Below, one piece after another: positions 11,630-24,146 of a DNA stretch of 64,000 nucleotides. Source of the DNA: Pilatotrama ljubarskyi (taxonomy: Eukaryota; Basidiomycota; Agaricomycetes; Polyporales; Polyporaceae); assembly GCA_022385805.1 (NCBI GenBank), contig MU277731.1, forward strand, positions 64,464 to 128,463, read 5' to 3'. The notes below the pieces were generated by a model. The model did not search any database, had not been told where the DNA came from, and saw only the letters and a list, made by a program, of their open reading frames with translations. The first letter of the stretch is position 1; each line of letters starts with the position of its first letter. Made by a program: the position numbers and the translations under genes.

Positions 11630-12084
11630 TGCATCGGAAGCATGCGCGTGCAGCGAGCAGCTCCACGCGATTCACTATAGAAATAGTCAAGCTGATCAGT
11701 TGTTATCCCGTATGCGTACGTTACAGTACTTGCCGTACTGCTTTCTCTTGACTGTTGTGGTCTTCCCTTAGTATATCCACCAATGTATCTAGCACCCCGT
11801 CATCGCGTTTCTCCGCCTAGGCTCAGGCTTGAAATGGCTTTCGCCTCGCGTTTGCTCGCGTCAACAACCCCGCATCTTCACGCCGACCCGAAAGGGGCGC
11901 TTTCATACTGCAATTAGTCGCCATGCTTTGTCAGGAATCGCGGCATTGGCTCCCCTATCGATCAGTCGCAACATCTGAGGATGGACCGACGAGTTCCGCA
12001 ACGCAACTGCTCATCTTGCTCACAACCGCCTATCACGCATCGTACAGACTTGTTTGAGAGTCTGGCAGCTCTATCGTTGACGTC
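11630..12084. other. Intergenic, no gene seen
   Basis: This lies between two plus-strand genes. It carries the 3' end of the Nudix gene and the cupin promoter. No ORF or RNA gene was recognised. Confidence 0.6.
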
Positions 12085-12940
12085 ATGGCTCAACCCGACC
12101 ACTACTCGTATGCCATTCCCAATTCGGTGCTCTTGAAGGAGCTCAAGCTGCAGAAACACCCGGAAGGAGGTCAGTACTGCGCATGCGGAGATCTCTCGTC
12201 GACTCCTGGTACAGCTCAACGAGGCCCGATATCTTGCATAGGCTATTTTGTCGAGACAGACCGCCAGGAAGAGCAGGTACCATCTCCGTTTGCCCGTACG
12301 TTCCGCCAACGACCACCGCTACGATCAGAGTGGTTGCTGATCAACGTCGGACGTCTTTCATAGACGGAGCATTGAGATCGTTGGCCACCACAATTCACTA
12401 TTTGCTTACTCCCGATGAGCCGAATGGCCTCTTCCACATGAACAAGTCGGCCGTGAGTGCACGTCATCTCTCGAGGCATAACAGAGTTCATGGGAGATGA
12501 ATCATCATGCTACGGGCCAGACAATGCATGTCCTGCACCAGGGGCGTGCAGAGTATACCCTCATCACCCCAGGCAACCCTCCCAGAATCGAGAAGAAGGT
12601 GCCTTCGACTCACCACAGCTCATATCCGAGATTACTGAGTGCTGACTATCTCTGAACCTAATGCATTCAGATCATGGGGCCAAACATCCATTCTGGTGAA
12701 CTGCTTCAGCTGCTCGTTCCCACAGGGATCTGGAAGATGTCGCGTCTTCTCCCGCAAGATTTGGAGGCCGCTTCCTCCGAGGAATCCAAGGACCGATGTG
12801 GTTGTCTCATTACAGAGGTCGTCTTCCCGGGCTTCGCCTGGGAAGACCATGGCTTCTTGACCAGGCATGCATTCGAAGAACTATGGCGCGGTGCCGTCCC
12901 TCCTGAAGCGCAGGAACTGCTCCAGTACGTGAAAGAGTAG
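12085..12940 (+). CDS. Cupin of the DUF985 (Cupin_5) type
   Basis: Five exons (12085-12169, 12242-12295, 12364-12452, 12521-12598, 12671-12940) give 191 residues in consistent phases. The protein begins with a LKLQKHPEGGYFVETDRQEE stretch, the usual opening of DUF985 cupins. It continues with YLLTPDEPNGLFHMNKSA, HVLHQGRAEYTLITPG and GELLQLLVPTGIWKMSRL, and ends with TEVVFPGFAWEDHGFL. This is a single-domain beta-barrel of the family's usual size. Some members have been linked to sugar or small-molecule binding, but no reaction is established well enough to transfer. No signal peptide is visible, so a soluble intracellular protein is likely. Confidence 0.85.
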
Positions 12941-15900
12941 AATTGTACACCCTAGAGAGATAGAGAGCATGTTCAGGATCTTCGATCATTTTGAATACAA
13001 GAGACCTTCTTGTGCGTGAGAGGACGCGATCACGAGCTCGTGAATATCACTAGCATATCTCAGCGTGACAGATTCTCCCAAGGACACTGAGGTTAAACTT
13101 TGAATGCCCTTGATAGAGTGCTTGGTTGTAAGAACCGTTTCTTGACCATATCTGACCACATCTTGACAGCATCATGACCAACGCGCCCGCACCACATCCG
13201 ACAGCATTCAGGCACCTCTATCGCAACGCAGACCACCCCACATGAAGTAGGTACTTACTCTCGGCTGCCGCGGAGTCATCGCACCCTGCTACGCGTGATT
13301 GGTAGGCATCCTTCAATCAAGAAATTCGCAGGCTACTGGTTACGATATCAAGCATTCGTCAAGAATACCAGGGTGTGGCTAGTCTCTGCTGCCGGGGAGT
13401 GGCTCTGGTATGAGCACTCCAGGTACCAGACCCGGCAGAAAAGCACCGTCGCAGCCACGGAACACGAGTGTGCTCAGCGAATGCCTGATTCACTATGTCC
13501 CACTAACTCCTAGTGCCCGGACTCGCGGACGCATCGCGCGGGCAGGTCGGAAAATTCATCCGCTGCTTCGGAGTATCCAATCGTCCCGTGCGCTAGCGCG
13601 GCTCTCAAAAGCACCGCTAGTGTACGAGAAAAACAAGCTCAAATGCAAGAAATCACTCGCCCTTGGATTCAAGACTACTTGAAGAGATGATCGAATGACT
13701 CCGCGGGATAGTATGTGTGACCACTGATGAGGGTAGTACTACACGCTTCTCATCTCAGGGAGTGTCATGCCATGCAGAGCATAGCAAGGAGATTTATGGT
13801 TACATCTGCTGGCTCACTATGCGGGAAGCATCCGCACGAACCTCTGAAGAACGTCGCTCAGCCCATGCTTAGCCCGTATAATGTGTCAGAATGCACGTGC
13901 CTCGCGGTTCCAATGCCTGAGGTGTAGACATTCTAGTCGAGCGCTATCCCTCGTCGAGTAACTGGCGGTGAGCGATGCAATTTCAACCGGCGCTTGGACA
14001 AAAGCGATTAGTACCAGTGAGAAGCTGAGCAGGAGGGCCACGGAGGCGCCCGTACCGTGCTGCTACGAGACGCCGGAAGTCCTGGATGTAGTATCAATCC
14101 TGCTTATTGCGCCACGACCAGACAACATAGAGGCCGCCAGCAGCGTATGGTGGGAAAGCAGGCGTTGTACCGCTGGCAGTCATCCATAACAGATGCCGAC
14201 TAGTACTTTACCGCGGCGACGGCGGATAGCCTTTAAGTTCACCCGTTCAAACCCGACGCGTTCAGCATGGTGCACACCTCTGAGCTATCGCTGTATTAAA
14301 AGACTCTTTATTTATGGAGCCTCGCATTTGGAATTCACGATATGTCGCTGAACTGGTCAGGGCGCGAGACTTACTCCGACTCAGAGTCGTACTCACAATC
14401 CGGAGACAACCGACGTTCAACCTTGCTCAGGGAAACTGCAATCTCACATCGATCTCATCTCTATACACGGAAGCTGTATACATGCTGATCAGCATGACCT
14501 AGGGCTTCTAGTGTCCTGCTTTCCGTCATCAAACCACAGAAGCTCTGTCTTCATGCTTCTGAGATAGATCCGCATAGTACAATACCTTATGCCGCACTCG
14601 TACCCTGGGAATACTTGGCATTTTGCAATGTCTTGAGCTCACCGTACCATATCTTCCCCCGGAAGCCGCGTGCACAATACCACAGGATTCCCGCGCTTCG
14701 AACGTCCCCGTAAGCTGATATGACGCCTCCGGCCGCCTTCTCATCGAGCATCCCCGCACACTTGGCATGTGCGACTTGACCTCTGTGGGGGAGGCTGTCT
14801 TGAGCGACGCTGCCTACAAATTCACGTGAGCTCGCCAGAGGCTCGAAATGGTAAAATGCTTCCAACACGGCAGGAGGGAGCGTTGAGGGACACACCGGGA
14901 GTATGGGAAGTAACAAGTGAGCGTAATGAACTCAGTGATGCCTGGGTCTACAGCTCGCCCGGCTTTCTGTAGGCTGTAGGGGTACCCTGTAGTGTCATAG
15001 TGTCAGTTGGTAGTGAACATCACGATTCACTGGCTGGGGATGGCAACGAGTCATCAGCAATATGATGATGATTCAGAGGGACTACGCCATGATTTTTGTG
15101 ACAGGCTTGCAGGCCCGGGTAGCCCTCAAAGCAGATGTGGCATAGCAGGAAGCTCGAAAGGCTCTCTGGTCTCCATCGTAACGGCCCTTGTGAGTACACA
15201 ATACAGCGCGAGACTGACGCTGCAGGGTCCCAGTCTGATATCATACATCCACTTGATTGGGCGGGGATTGCTATATTCGACCTTCGCTTTCTGGGCACAC
15301 ATGATGCTGGGCTAGTCCCGGACGGCCCCAATCTGCAGAAGCCGACCACGATCGCCGCGGAAACCTGACGCAGAGGATTGGAATAGGTACGCACGACTTA
15401 TTGTTATTGTGGCTGTCTTGTAGATACGACTCTACGCGCCGATGCGAATGGTAGAAACGTGGATCTATGGCCGGTGGTAGTCCAGTCCGCAACGTGACGT
15501 TCCAGGGCTTATGATTCAATGGTCTCGGGCCCATCTGCAGAGCCGATGAACACGCCTTAGCATCAGGAGTAGGACCACCAGGCTGTACGAGTTGGAGGTG
15601 AATACAACGACTTCGACAGAGAGGATTTGGAGCCCTGCTTTAGCATTCCCGCGGTGTATGCAGTGCGAGCTGTCGCGATCCAAGCACCGGGGCGCGGGTG
15701 ATAGCGATGATGAGGCAGTTTTGATCGTGCAAAACGGCCAGACCCGACGAAGCTCAACCAGACCAAGACCAGACGGTGGCCATGTATTGTGTATGCTGGA
15801 GATGGAGGGGCAGCCACCATATCTCGGCACAAGCGGAACTCGACGTCGGACTCCGCCTCAGACAGGGCCAGGCGGGGATGGCCTAAAATGGACTATCTCA

Positions 15901-16344
15901 ACTCCGGTGGCCGACGGAAAGCCTCCGAAACCTACCCATTAAGGAAAGTCTCAGATTTGTGGGTGCTCGTGGGTCCTTCCGCATGGTCGTGAGAAGATGA
16001 CGGACTCGGGCACCCCACTCACTCTCCTGGTCGCCTCCACATGCATTGATGCGCGCTTACACCGGGAAAGGTCATGATTGTAGTCTCTCAAGCGACGTTC
16101 CGTCACAAGCGGAAAGCGCAAAACAGCAAGTCTGAACCAATGGCCCCGGTACTGCGGTCTTCGACTCACGCTACAATGCGATTCCTTCGGACTCGTCAGA
16201 ACAAAAGCGCGACAACCTAGACCATGGCAACAGAGCCCCCACAAGTGGTCAACCTCGCCTGTGCGCCTGACGGTTCGTATACACGTTTTCTGAGCCACAT
16301 TGGCAATTCATGACACGGGATGGAGTGCCATGAAAGTAGCTGCG

Positions 16345-16581
16345 TCACCACGCGCCTGCAGGACGACCAGGAGGCTTGAATATCGTGGCTATCGCCGCCT
16401 TCCAAGGTATGCTGCATACCAGAGCAGACATGATCTGCGGTTCTCTCGCAGGTGGGTCAGCGTCTGCCATGATGTAAGTCACTCGCCGCCTAAGCTCTTT
16501 CGGAGCGAGAGGTCCATCGCTCACATCGCTCTCGCCCCCAGCCTTTCTTCCGGCGCTCGAGCGTTCGGCTCCGTGGGACAT
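16345..16581 (-). CDS. Possible small or partial protein, unknown
   Basis: An ATG-initiated frame of 78 codons begins MSHGAERSSAGRKAGGESD and includes an RRRVTYIMADADPPAREPQ stretch that looks protein-like. It starts 160 bases from a plus-strand ATG at 16741, a divergent arrangement. No family is recognised, and continuation through introns could not be shown. It may be a real exon, a remnant or chance. Confidence 0.2.
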   Translation of the reverse strand: MSHGAERSSAGRKAGGESDVSDGPLAPKELRRRVTYIMADADPPAREPQIMSALVCSIPWKAAIATIFKPPGRPAGAW

Positions 16582-16740
16582 TGAACGTGATCTGAGGTCC
16601 CTCCCGCGATCCGAATCCTCCCACGCCGCATCACCCTCCTGTCCTTGTATTCCCTCGCCCCCTTCGAAAGAGGGTTGCCCTATCGTCGCTTAAGTGCACT
16701 TCTTTTGGTAGCCTGACGCACTTGTGCCGATTTGGGTAGC

Positions 16741-16941
16741 ATGGGTAGAGGTCGGATCTGTCCATCGTGCAAAGCGGAGACGTTCAGACAGTTCGCGGAA
16801 CACCACGTCTCACTCTGCCGAGTCTCGAGTCCGACGTCGAAGGGTCACTTTGCTGCGCGAGGCGAAAGCGAGGAGACTCATCATGCATCGTCCTGGAGGC
16901 ATACAGGCCCCAGATCGCAGCGATCGCGCGATTGCTCCTGA
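16741..16941 (+). CDS. Possible zinc-finger exon (C2HC-like), partial
   Basis: The ATG-initiated frame (66 codons) begins MGRGRICPSCKAETF and continues to HHVSLC. It contains C-x2-C-x11-H-x3-C, similar to the first finger of the zinc-finger gene that starts 0.5 kb downstream (C-x2-C-x12-H-x3-C). After the finger the frame loses protein character. It could be the first exon of a separate gene, a remnant copy, or chance. No supported splice path to the downstream gene was found. Confidence 0.25.
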   Translation: MGRGRICPSCKAETFRQFAEHHVSLCRVSSPTSKGHFAARGESEETHHASSWRHTGPRSQRSRDCS

Positions 16942-17271
16942 AATCCCGACATCTGCGCCAACCCGGGCTCTTGTCTTTCAGGAACTGCTCGGTTTATTGT
17001 ATTTGTGGTAAGTCCTCTTTTGTTCGTGTGATCATTGGCGGAAACCGTCGCCGATCCCATCTTCTCGGACAGTCGCCCGGTCCGATACACAGCTTCTGAC
17101 GCCCCTAGTGAAAATACAGGATTTTGAGAATGCGTGGGCTCCTTGAGGCTGACAGCGCCTGACGGGCGGCCGTGGACCCACAAAGAAGGTGATTATAATC
17201 CCCCGTCCCTTCCCCTCGTGAAGACAAGTCCCCACCCCGCACCCGGCCCCCCTTCCCAATCTCCCTCCGCT

Positions 17272-19267
17272 ATGGCTGCTTTCAGCTTCGATGTCTTCAG
17301 GTTGCTGAGGGACCTCACCCGACTGTTCCCCGGCGACCACACAATCTATGTGCGCAATGAAACGCACAGTTATCTCGAGGCTCATCACGGGGTCGCGTCG
17401 ACCGCCCTTACGGCACCGATCGCGGCCTTGATGCCGAACGTCGTGATCAAGTCGCACACACCGGCCTCCCGCGCGCTTCGCCCAATACTGTAGGACTCCC
17501 TTGCCTCTGGTAGCGTTGCAAATGCTCATCACATTCTCTTGCCACCAGCGAGGCCCGTTCTCCCTCCGACGATGTGCCTCCCCGAGCGCGTCTCCAAGTT
17601 GTCGACCGACTGGTGGATATCATCGGCCTCGTTAACGGTCACCAAGCCGCGATTGTAGTCCGTATATTCAACCTACGTCTATGGAAAAGACTCTCACTCT
17701 CATCCGTACTCGCAGCGGGAAGAGGAATCCCTGGCCGTATGGTCGCACGATGTCCAAGACACCCTCTCATCTTTGTGCGAGATGCAAAAGGTCCTCGATT
17801 CTTGGTACAACGACCGACTATCCACAAACACGAGCTCGTGGCGCAGGCCCTCCGTCCTTGAGGCCGATCGAGTCTTCGACGACTTCCTCCACAACTACGA
17901 CTCCGTTCTTCCGTCCAGTAGTGGCAGCTCACTTGAACTGGTGGGCCTACTTGTCCACACGGAACTCGGCACTCTCGCTCCCCTGCCGGTCCTCGACGAT
18001 GTTCTGCCCAACTCCGGCCCGACCCTCTCGCATGTGTCCCGCTATGCTTACGTCGACGCTTTATCTCCTCGCGCGATCGCGGACTCACCCATGCTCGGAG
18101 ATTCTGTAAGCTCGTCGTCATCTGCATGTGTTCTTACAGTCTGATATCTGGCACCTGCAGCCTGCTGGTCTGGAGAATGTATACATGGCGTTGCGCTCAT
18201 CCTCTCCTCAACCTGTCCCATCGACGTCTCCTTCCACTCTGTCAATCTCGAACCTCACACCGTCGTCCCTCTCGAGTAGTCTCTCCCCCAGCATCCTGTC
18301 TACTCCGGCCACAGTCGTCCCGTCCGACCTCTCTCCTCACATTCAATCATATAGTCCTGTCTTCGACGACGATCTCTTCCTCATGGAAGTTGATGCGGAG
18401 CCTGTGGAGCTGAAAGACCTGTCTCGACCGGCCACGCTCTCGATCGACGCCCTCACCATGCCAATCCCAGGCCCTTCCTCTTCACCTCGTGAGAGGAGCC
18501 CCGAGATCAATGTGATCCCGCCTGCCAATGATTCGCTGGCTGCCGAGTCCTCGAGTGCTCCCAAAATCAAGCGAGGGAAGCCCGTGGCTACTACAGCGCC
18601 CAAGTCCGCATCTGGACGAGGGCGGCAAGCCCGTCGTGCAGCCACGGTGCAGTCTCAATCCCCCGCGCTTGCCCCCATCCCGCCTGCCCCTCGAACTCGC
18701 AGTCGCGCGAGCAAAGCACATGCCCCAGAAACAACTGTGGCATCTGCTGAGCGAGTCATACGCCCTCTCCCTGCTCGTGCTGCGCGATCGGGTCGTTCTT
18801 CGATCGCCTCCTTGGGTCTCTCTACAGAGAAGCTCAGTCTCTGGAGCTCTGCTCGCGTCGGCCGCTCTGTTCCTCACGAGGATGAGTTGAGCGATGCCGA
18901 CGCTGAGGGAGAGAGCGAGTATGAGGACAACGACCATTCTGGCGACTACGACGAAGCGTCGTATAGTGACGTTGAGAGGCAGGAGCGCCCCCGGACTCTC
19001 AAGCGAGGTCGCGCAAAAACGACTCGGGGTCCGTCGAAGAAGAAGAAGGAGAAGGAGAGTGAAGAAGACCGTACCTGCAGCAAGTGCAACAAGATCTTCA
19101 CGCGCGCAGCCGATTGTGTCCGACATATGGATATCTGCAGAAAGAAGGAGGGCCCTCGTACACGGCATCCCTGTCCTGGATGTGGCAAGAACTACTCCCG
19201 CCGAGACGCAATGCAGCGACATCTGCGTGCGGCCGAGGCTTGCCAGAGGGCTTTCAGGCGGCGATAA
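17272..19267 (+). CDS. Zinc-finger protein, putative transcription factor
   Basis: Four exons (17272-17489, 17549-17612, 17659-18105, 18161-19267) give 611 residues; 17272 is the first in-frame ATG. The long middle is Ser/Pro-rich, with basic patches (PKIKRGKPVATTAPKSASGR) and an acidic DEDELSDADAEGESEYED-like run. Two zinc-finger-like modules close the protein. The first (549-569) has C-x2-C-x12-H-x3-C. The second (581-604, CPGCGKNYSRRDAMQRH) has C-x2-C-x12-H-x6-C, an atypical last spacing. A nuclear DNA-binding regulator is likely; targets are unknown. The third exon's left boundary relies on a GTGGAT donor and is the least certain part. Confidence 0.7.
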
Positions 19268-21254
19268 TAGCCAGCGCGAGCCTCTCGCGACCCAGACACT
19301 GGCACATCCGACATCGCTGAGCTCGGTACGCCCTGGCGCTTCTCATTCATCCTGTTCGCGTTCGCCAACTTCTGGCGAACACTGTATCACCAAGGATTCC
19401 GCTGCGCACTCATCGCGCACCTAACCTGGTCTGTATATCTGTATCCTCGCATACCCTGTTCTCGGCTCCATCTTCGCTGTACAAAGTTGCAACTTCGTCT
19501 GCTCTGTGCTGTATTCCTAGCTTCTGTTGAAACATCGCGTCTCGGATGTGCTGCATTCTCCCGATCGCCTCGGAGGGCGCCCATTCATTCTCTCTGCCGG
19601 TAAACGAACCTGAGTGCTTCTGCGAAGCTGATTCTGGCGTCTAATGGCGACTGCAAGTGAGGTGCCCGGCACACCTTCGCTCACAGTAGCAAGCCCGCCG
19701 CATGGTCGTCGTCCGCCCGTGGGGCGCGAAGGTCAGGAACGTTCCCCATGCGATCTCACGCGATGACCATCTGATATTGCTGACCTACTGCTGCGCGATG
19801 GGCGGAGACCAGTGTACGCTTCGCCTATGCAAATAGGGCGACAATGCTGCCGGCAGCATCTTGGGTACCCCGAAGACATCTCCCGCGCGTCCTCTGAGCT
19901 GTCTAGTTTCGGCAATCCGATGATCGACCCCTCGGCGTATACGGGGAGATTTGGCACGGTACGTGTCTATTCGCGTCGGGCGGAGCATGGCACGCACGAC
20001 CTACATGACGGCAAAGGCATTGGCTGGAGAACTCGGTGCGTTTGCAATAAGCGTCCAGCCAAGGACGGCGATGAGCCCGATTTGACCAGAGGAGCCTCAA
20101 GAGACGGTAAGTTTGCTCTACGGAAAACAGGGTTCTGGTCAGAACATGGAAGGAGGCATACACACGACACCGGTTTGCTTGCCCCCTGCCCTGCGCATCG
20201 TCTGGCCGAAAACAAAGACGGCGAAGCGTTAGCAGGGAGCGGAGTTGAATTGACGCTTCGTCCGTCAAACGGCATTGTATCGCCCTGCCTATCTGGGTTA
20301 AAGCTCCCTCCAGGCGGTGGGTAGGAATCGGCTCCTGATCCATGTGGTGGTCCGGTGCCTGCCTTCTAGGCGTGGGAGGGCGGAGGACCCTGTATAGTAT
20401 CTGGTCTTGAGTCATGTATCCACCAGCACCGGCGCAAGATCGTCCACGTACGGATAGCATCCGGACTTCCTCCTGGAATGTCCAGAATTCCATCCGTGCG
20501 AAGTACAGGCGCGACTTGGGAATGACTGCCAACCTCGAGGCGGCGTGCTGTCATGATCCACTGGAGGCCGGTGCGGTCAAGATCCTGCCGCCATCGTCAA
20601 ATTAACCCACACTGAGCTTCCGAAAACCGCATTGCGTGCGAGGCCAGTCTGGCGGGGCATGCCTGTAGTATGCCGTGATAGCGAGCCGCGAATGTCATGA
20701 CGGTTATTGTGCACTGCTTGAGGAAGCTCCCATGACGGAGATAGCTGTGTTTAGCTGTATACCGACAGCCGCCATTGTTTTCGCGCTCAATCAATTGCAA
20801 TATAGATTCTGAATACAGCTCAAGCATTGGAGGTCAGAGGTTCGCGAGCTCGGTTCAATGCGGGGTGTACGTGCAGATCAAGGCGGCGGATCCAACACTG
20901 GCACCAAACCAGCTCCGAACTCTTCGCCTGGATTATGGCAGCGCTAAGTCGCATGATAACGCTGTAGCCATTGTAAGCTAGCAAAGACCTTTCGGGTGCA
21001 TAATCATACGGGTGTGCGACGAAAGAAGGGCCGCGAGAGCAGGAGCATGATGCACCCCGCCGCCAATTGCATGCATATCGCCGCCGACTTTGCAATTCTG
21101 CGCAACGGAACAAGCGCCCGAATCTCACGCGGGAGCGCCTAAGCGCCGGAAGCTGTGATCAGAGTTCACACAGGCGCCTCTGCTCTTGTCTCCGCCGAAC
21201 CACTACCATCCCTCGCTGTCTCCTGAACGGCCTCGACGACCGACCGTGCTCCTC
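19268..21254. other. Intergenic, about 2 kb, no supported gene
   Basis: This is flanked by two plus-strand genes. A 209-codon minus-strand frame (19903-20532) has no recognisable domain. An overlapping frame near 20030-20090 encodes a short hydrophobic run (GQIGLIAVLGWTLIA) but is bounded by stops. A degraded membrane-protein gene is possible, but I cannot support one. Confidence 0.45.
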
Positions 21255-22484
21255 ATGGCTACGCCTGCGGAACGCTCGCCATCAGCAGCTGATGGGGTGC
21301 AGAGCGCACCCGGCAGCGTTTCCTCGACCCCGAAGGCGCTGAACGAACTTCTGTCCTACCCCGCACCGTCGGACTCCTCGGTGCAACTAGCATCATCATC
21401 AACCTCCCCTCAGCCACGGACGATTCTCAAGGACCGGCTGTATGTTGGGAACCTGCACCCAACCGTGGACGAGTGCGTCTTGCACTGAATACGAGGCCCG
21501 CGGTCCGCTGACGCTATCGCGACCACAAGATACACTCTTCTCCAATTGTTTTCGAAGTTCGGAAAGATATCGAAGCTTGACTATCTCTTCCACAAGTCCG
21601 GACCGCTGAAAGGCAAGCCGAGGGGCTATGCTTTTGTGGAGTATGCCAGCAGAGACGTACGTCCCTTTCTCCCTGATCTCAGCGGCGCGCGCTCACCCCG
21701 GGTTTCTCTCTGCATGACATCGTACGCGCAACACGACCACATGCGCATCTGGTTTCCGCATAAAGTGAAACCCGGGGTCCGAGGCGGTTTTGCGAACTGT
21801 AGCTTACGCTTGCATCACCGCTACTTGCTAGGACGCGGAGAAGGCGCTACTGCACGCGAATGACAAGCTCCTTCGAGGACGCAAGCTCGTCGTGACGTAC
21901 GCGAATCAGGCTCCCCTCGAGGCTGCAGGCGCCGGGGGCCTCGGGGCCAAGTCTCGCAGACCTGTCAGCGATGTGGGGAAGCCCACAACACTCAGTCTGC
22001 TGAAGAGCGCAGGCACAGGGCGGTCCGATGCGTATGTAGTCCGCGCTCGTATTTCTCCCCCATCAGGCTAGTCGCTGAGACTTCGTGTGTCCACTGCAGA
22101 ACCGATGCCAAGATCGCGAGAATGGAGGCGAAGCTGCGACAGCTCGAGAGCTCTTCCGCCGCCGAGGCGTCGAGTGCGGCGACATCCTTGCCGGGACATC
22201 CCTCGCTACCGCCCAAACCTGTGGCAGCCCCCATCATTCCTCCACCACGACCTGCACCCACAAGTGCTGCGGCTCCCTCCGCTGTCGCGCGAGCCAAGGC
22301 CCGAGCGCCGCCGCTGCCCACCCTGCCGTTGAAGTCGCCGACGCAGCCATCTCATATACCGGCTACTATTCCGCTCGCTCGCGCGTCTCCGACTCCATCC
22401 GCATCGCGCGCTCCGCCCGCGCGGAAGACGGCTCTCACGGGTGTCCGGATAGTGAAATCCAAGATCAACAATAGCACCAGCTAG
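21255..22484 (+). CDS. RRM-domain RNA-binding protein (RBM18-like)
   Basis: Four exons (21255-21472, 21530-21656, 21832-22031, 22100-22484) give 309 residues. A single RNA-recognition motif begins near residue 61. RNP2 reads LYVGNL, RNP1 reads KGKPRGYAFVEY, and helix 1 is YTLLQLFSKFGKISKLDYL. The sequence after RNP1 (KLLRGRKLVVTYANQAP) closes the fold. One RRM with this insertion pattern resembles RBM18, but that assignment is tentative. A short coiled segment (KIARMEAKLRQLESSSAAE) follows, then a Pro/Ala-rich tail with a basic end. A role in RNA binding is expected; the RNA targets are unknown. Confidence 0.85.
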
Positions 22485-23364
22485 CTTGTCCACACAGACC
22501 CGCGACGTTTATGACCGTACTCATCTCTCATTCTGTATTATGATGACTCTGAACTCGGGCTGAAAAGGGAAGCATACACTTCATTCGGGTGACTCAACGA
22601 GCGTCCTCGGTACTCTATGAGATACTATCGTACACGCGCCTGTACATGGTCCAGTCGTGCGAGAGCGGGCTTGTATTGCCTTGCGGGGAGGACGTCTAAT
22701 CCCGCTTTTTCAGACCTTGTCCACCGCAGTCGCATGATGCGCACTTGCATCTGGCCCTGTTCAATGTGTCTAACCCTGGAGCCTCCGGTGGGATGTGTTG
22801 GGCACCCTGCCAACATGTCGCAAGACGGAAGTGAGTTGGGGCACTGCTGTTCGATTATCCTATGGTGTACCCAACCGTTGTTCGTCCATATACAAGCAGG
22901 GGATATTGGACATGCTGGAACATGCCAAGTCTGACCGTACCTCCTTCAGTCAGTGGACCAGACTCCCGACATACTGAGATGCAGCGCGAGACACGTTAGC
23001 TGTGGGGACCACTGCACCCGAAGTCTTTACAGACGTTTGCGAGGCACGTGTCGCAGTACGATAACAGCTGGGCCGCCGATTTTAAGGAGACTCGATCCTT
23101 ACTACCAGGGTGGGAATACACTTTGTTCCGCGATGTCGTAGGAGATACTTTGTCGTTGAGCATCACGGCCTAACAGGCGAACAGACCACAGGCAGTAGTA
23201 TGCCACGGGAAAATCTTTGTAGCAGATGATAGGACGGGACGCAGCATGTCACTCCACGATAGGTCCAACCGCGAGGAAAGATGGTCATGTTCATGGAGGA
23301 GCCGATAGCGTAGTTGCGGTCATAACCATAAGAAATACAAGCATGCGACAACAGTGGGACGGGC
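22485..23364. other. Convergent intergenic region
   Basis: The RRM gene (+) and the uL14 gene (-) converge here. Only short frames are present and no RNA gene was recognised. Confidence 0.6.
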
Positions 23365-24146
23365 TTATACGACGGTACCTGCGTTCGATGCGATACGCGG
23401 CCAGAGATCCGCCTATGGGCAAGCCATTCGTGAGCACGACACAGTTCACCGAGGACAGCCATTCACTCACGCATTCTTTTGCGACGGGGCCAGTGATGGC
23501 AGAGCCCTTCATCTCGCCCTTGGGGTTGACGATAACACCGGCGTTGTCCTTACGGCACGAGTAAGCTCTAGTCGACGAAACACTTGGAATTACACACCTC
23601 GAAGTAGAGGAAGACACCATCTCGCCGGCGCCACGCCTTGCGTTGACGAACAACGACGGCAGGCATCGCTGTGCGCGGTAACAATCGTAAGCAGAGTTCA
23701 GGGATAGACTGACCAAAAGGGCCTAGGGTGGCTCCTTTCCTGGGTCCCAGCAAGATTGAAGACTCACTCTTCTTCCTGAGCTCAGGCTTTCCCTTCTTGA
23801 CGGACGCGACAACCATGTCACCAACACCAGCATCGGGGAGACGGTTGAGGTGGGAGCCGGTGCCGTACGCCTCAATAACGAAGAGGGACTTGGCGCCGCT
23901 GTTGTCCGCGCAGTTGAGGACGGCACCAGTGGGCAGACCCATGGTCATCCGGAACTTGTTGCCAGAGGCTCCCGCACCTGTTCAATCCACCGCAGGAAGA
24001 GACATATCGCAAGGTCAGGACTCGACAGAAAGCAGGGGGACCAGATCAGATGCACGAACCTGACGAAAGCGAACGGAAGCATCAGTGAACTGTCAAGACA
24101 TGAATTCCCGTGAGCTGGACGAGCTGTACGCACCGCGTTTCGACAT
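23365..24146 (-). CDS. RPL23: 60S ribosomal protein uL14 (L23)
   Basis: Five exons (24146-24134, 23977-23768, 23668-23598, 23548-23471, 23412-23365) give 139 residues, the normal size for eukaryotic uL14. The first exon codes only MSKR plus one base, then an intron of about 156 bases. Diagnostic segments are [78 protein letters not shown] and the end [15 protein letters not shown]. It is a cytosolic large-subunit protein at the subunit interface. A long first intron right after the start codon is common in fungal ribosomal protein genes and may carry regulatory elements. Confidence 0.96.

Larger units (their letters stand above)
12941..17271. other. Gene-poor block of 4.3 kb
   Basis: No gene model could be built here. 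Frames are short and stop-rich on both strands. Two weak exceptions near the right end are listed separately (16345-16581 minus and 16741-16941 plus). No long terminal repeat, reverse transcriptase, transposase or inverted repeat was recognised by eye. It may be intergenic sequence or decayed mobile DNA. Confidence 0.5.

Noticed and set aside
19903..20532. 209-codon minus-strand frame between the zinc-finger and RRM genes
   Set aside because: It is rich in Arg/Leu/Cys without a domain, and competing frames in the same region are similarly open. A decayed gene is possible but not supportable.
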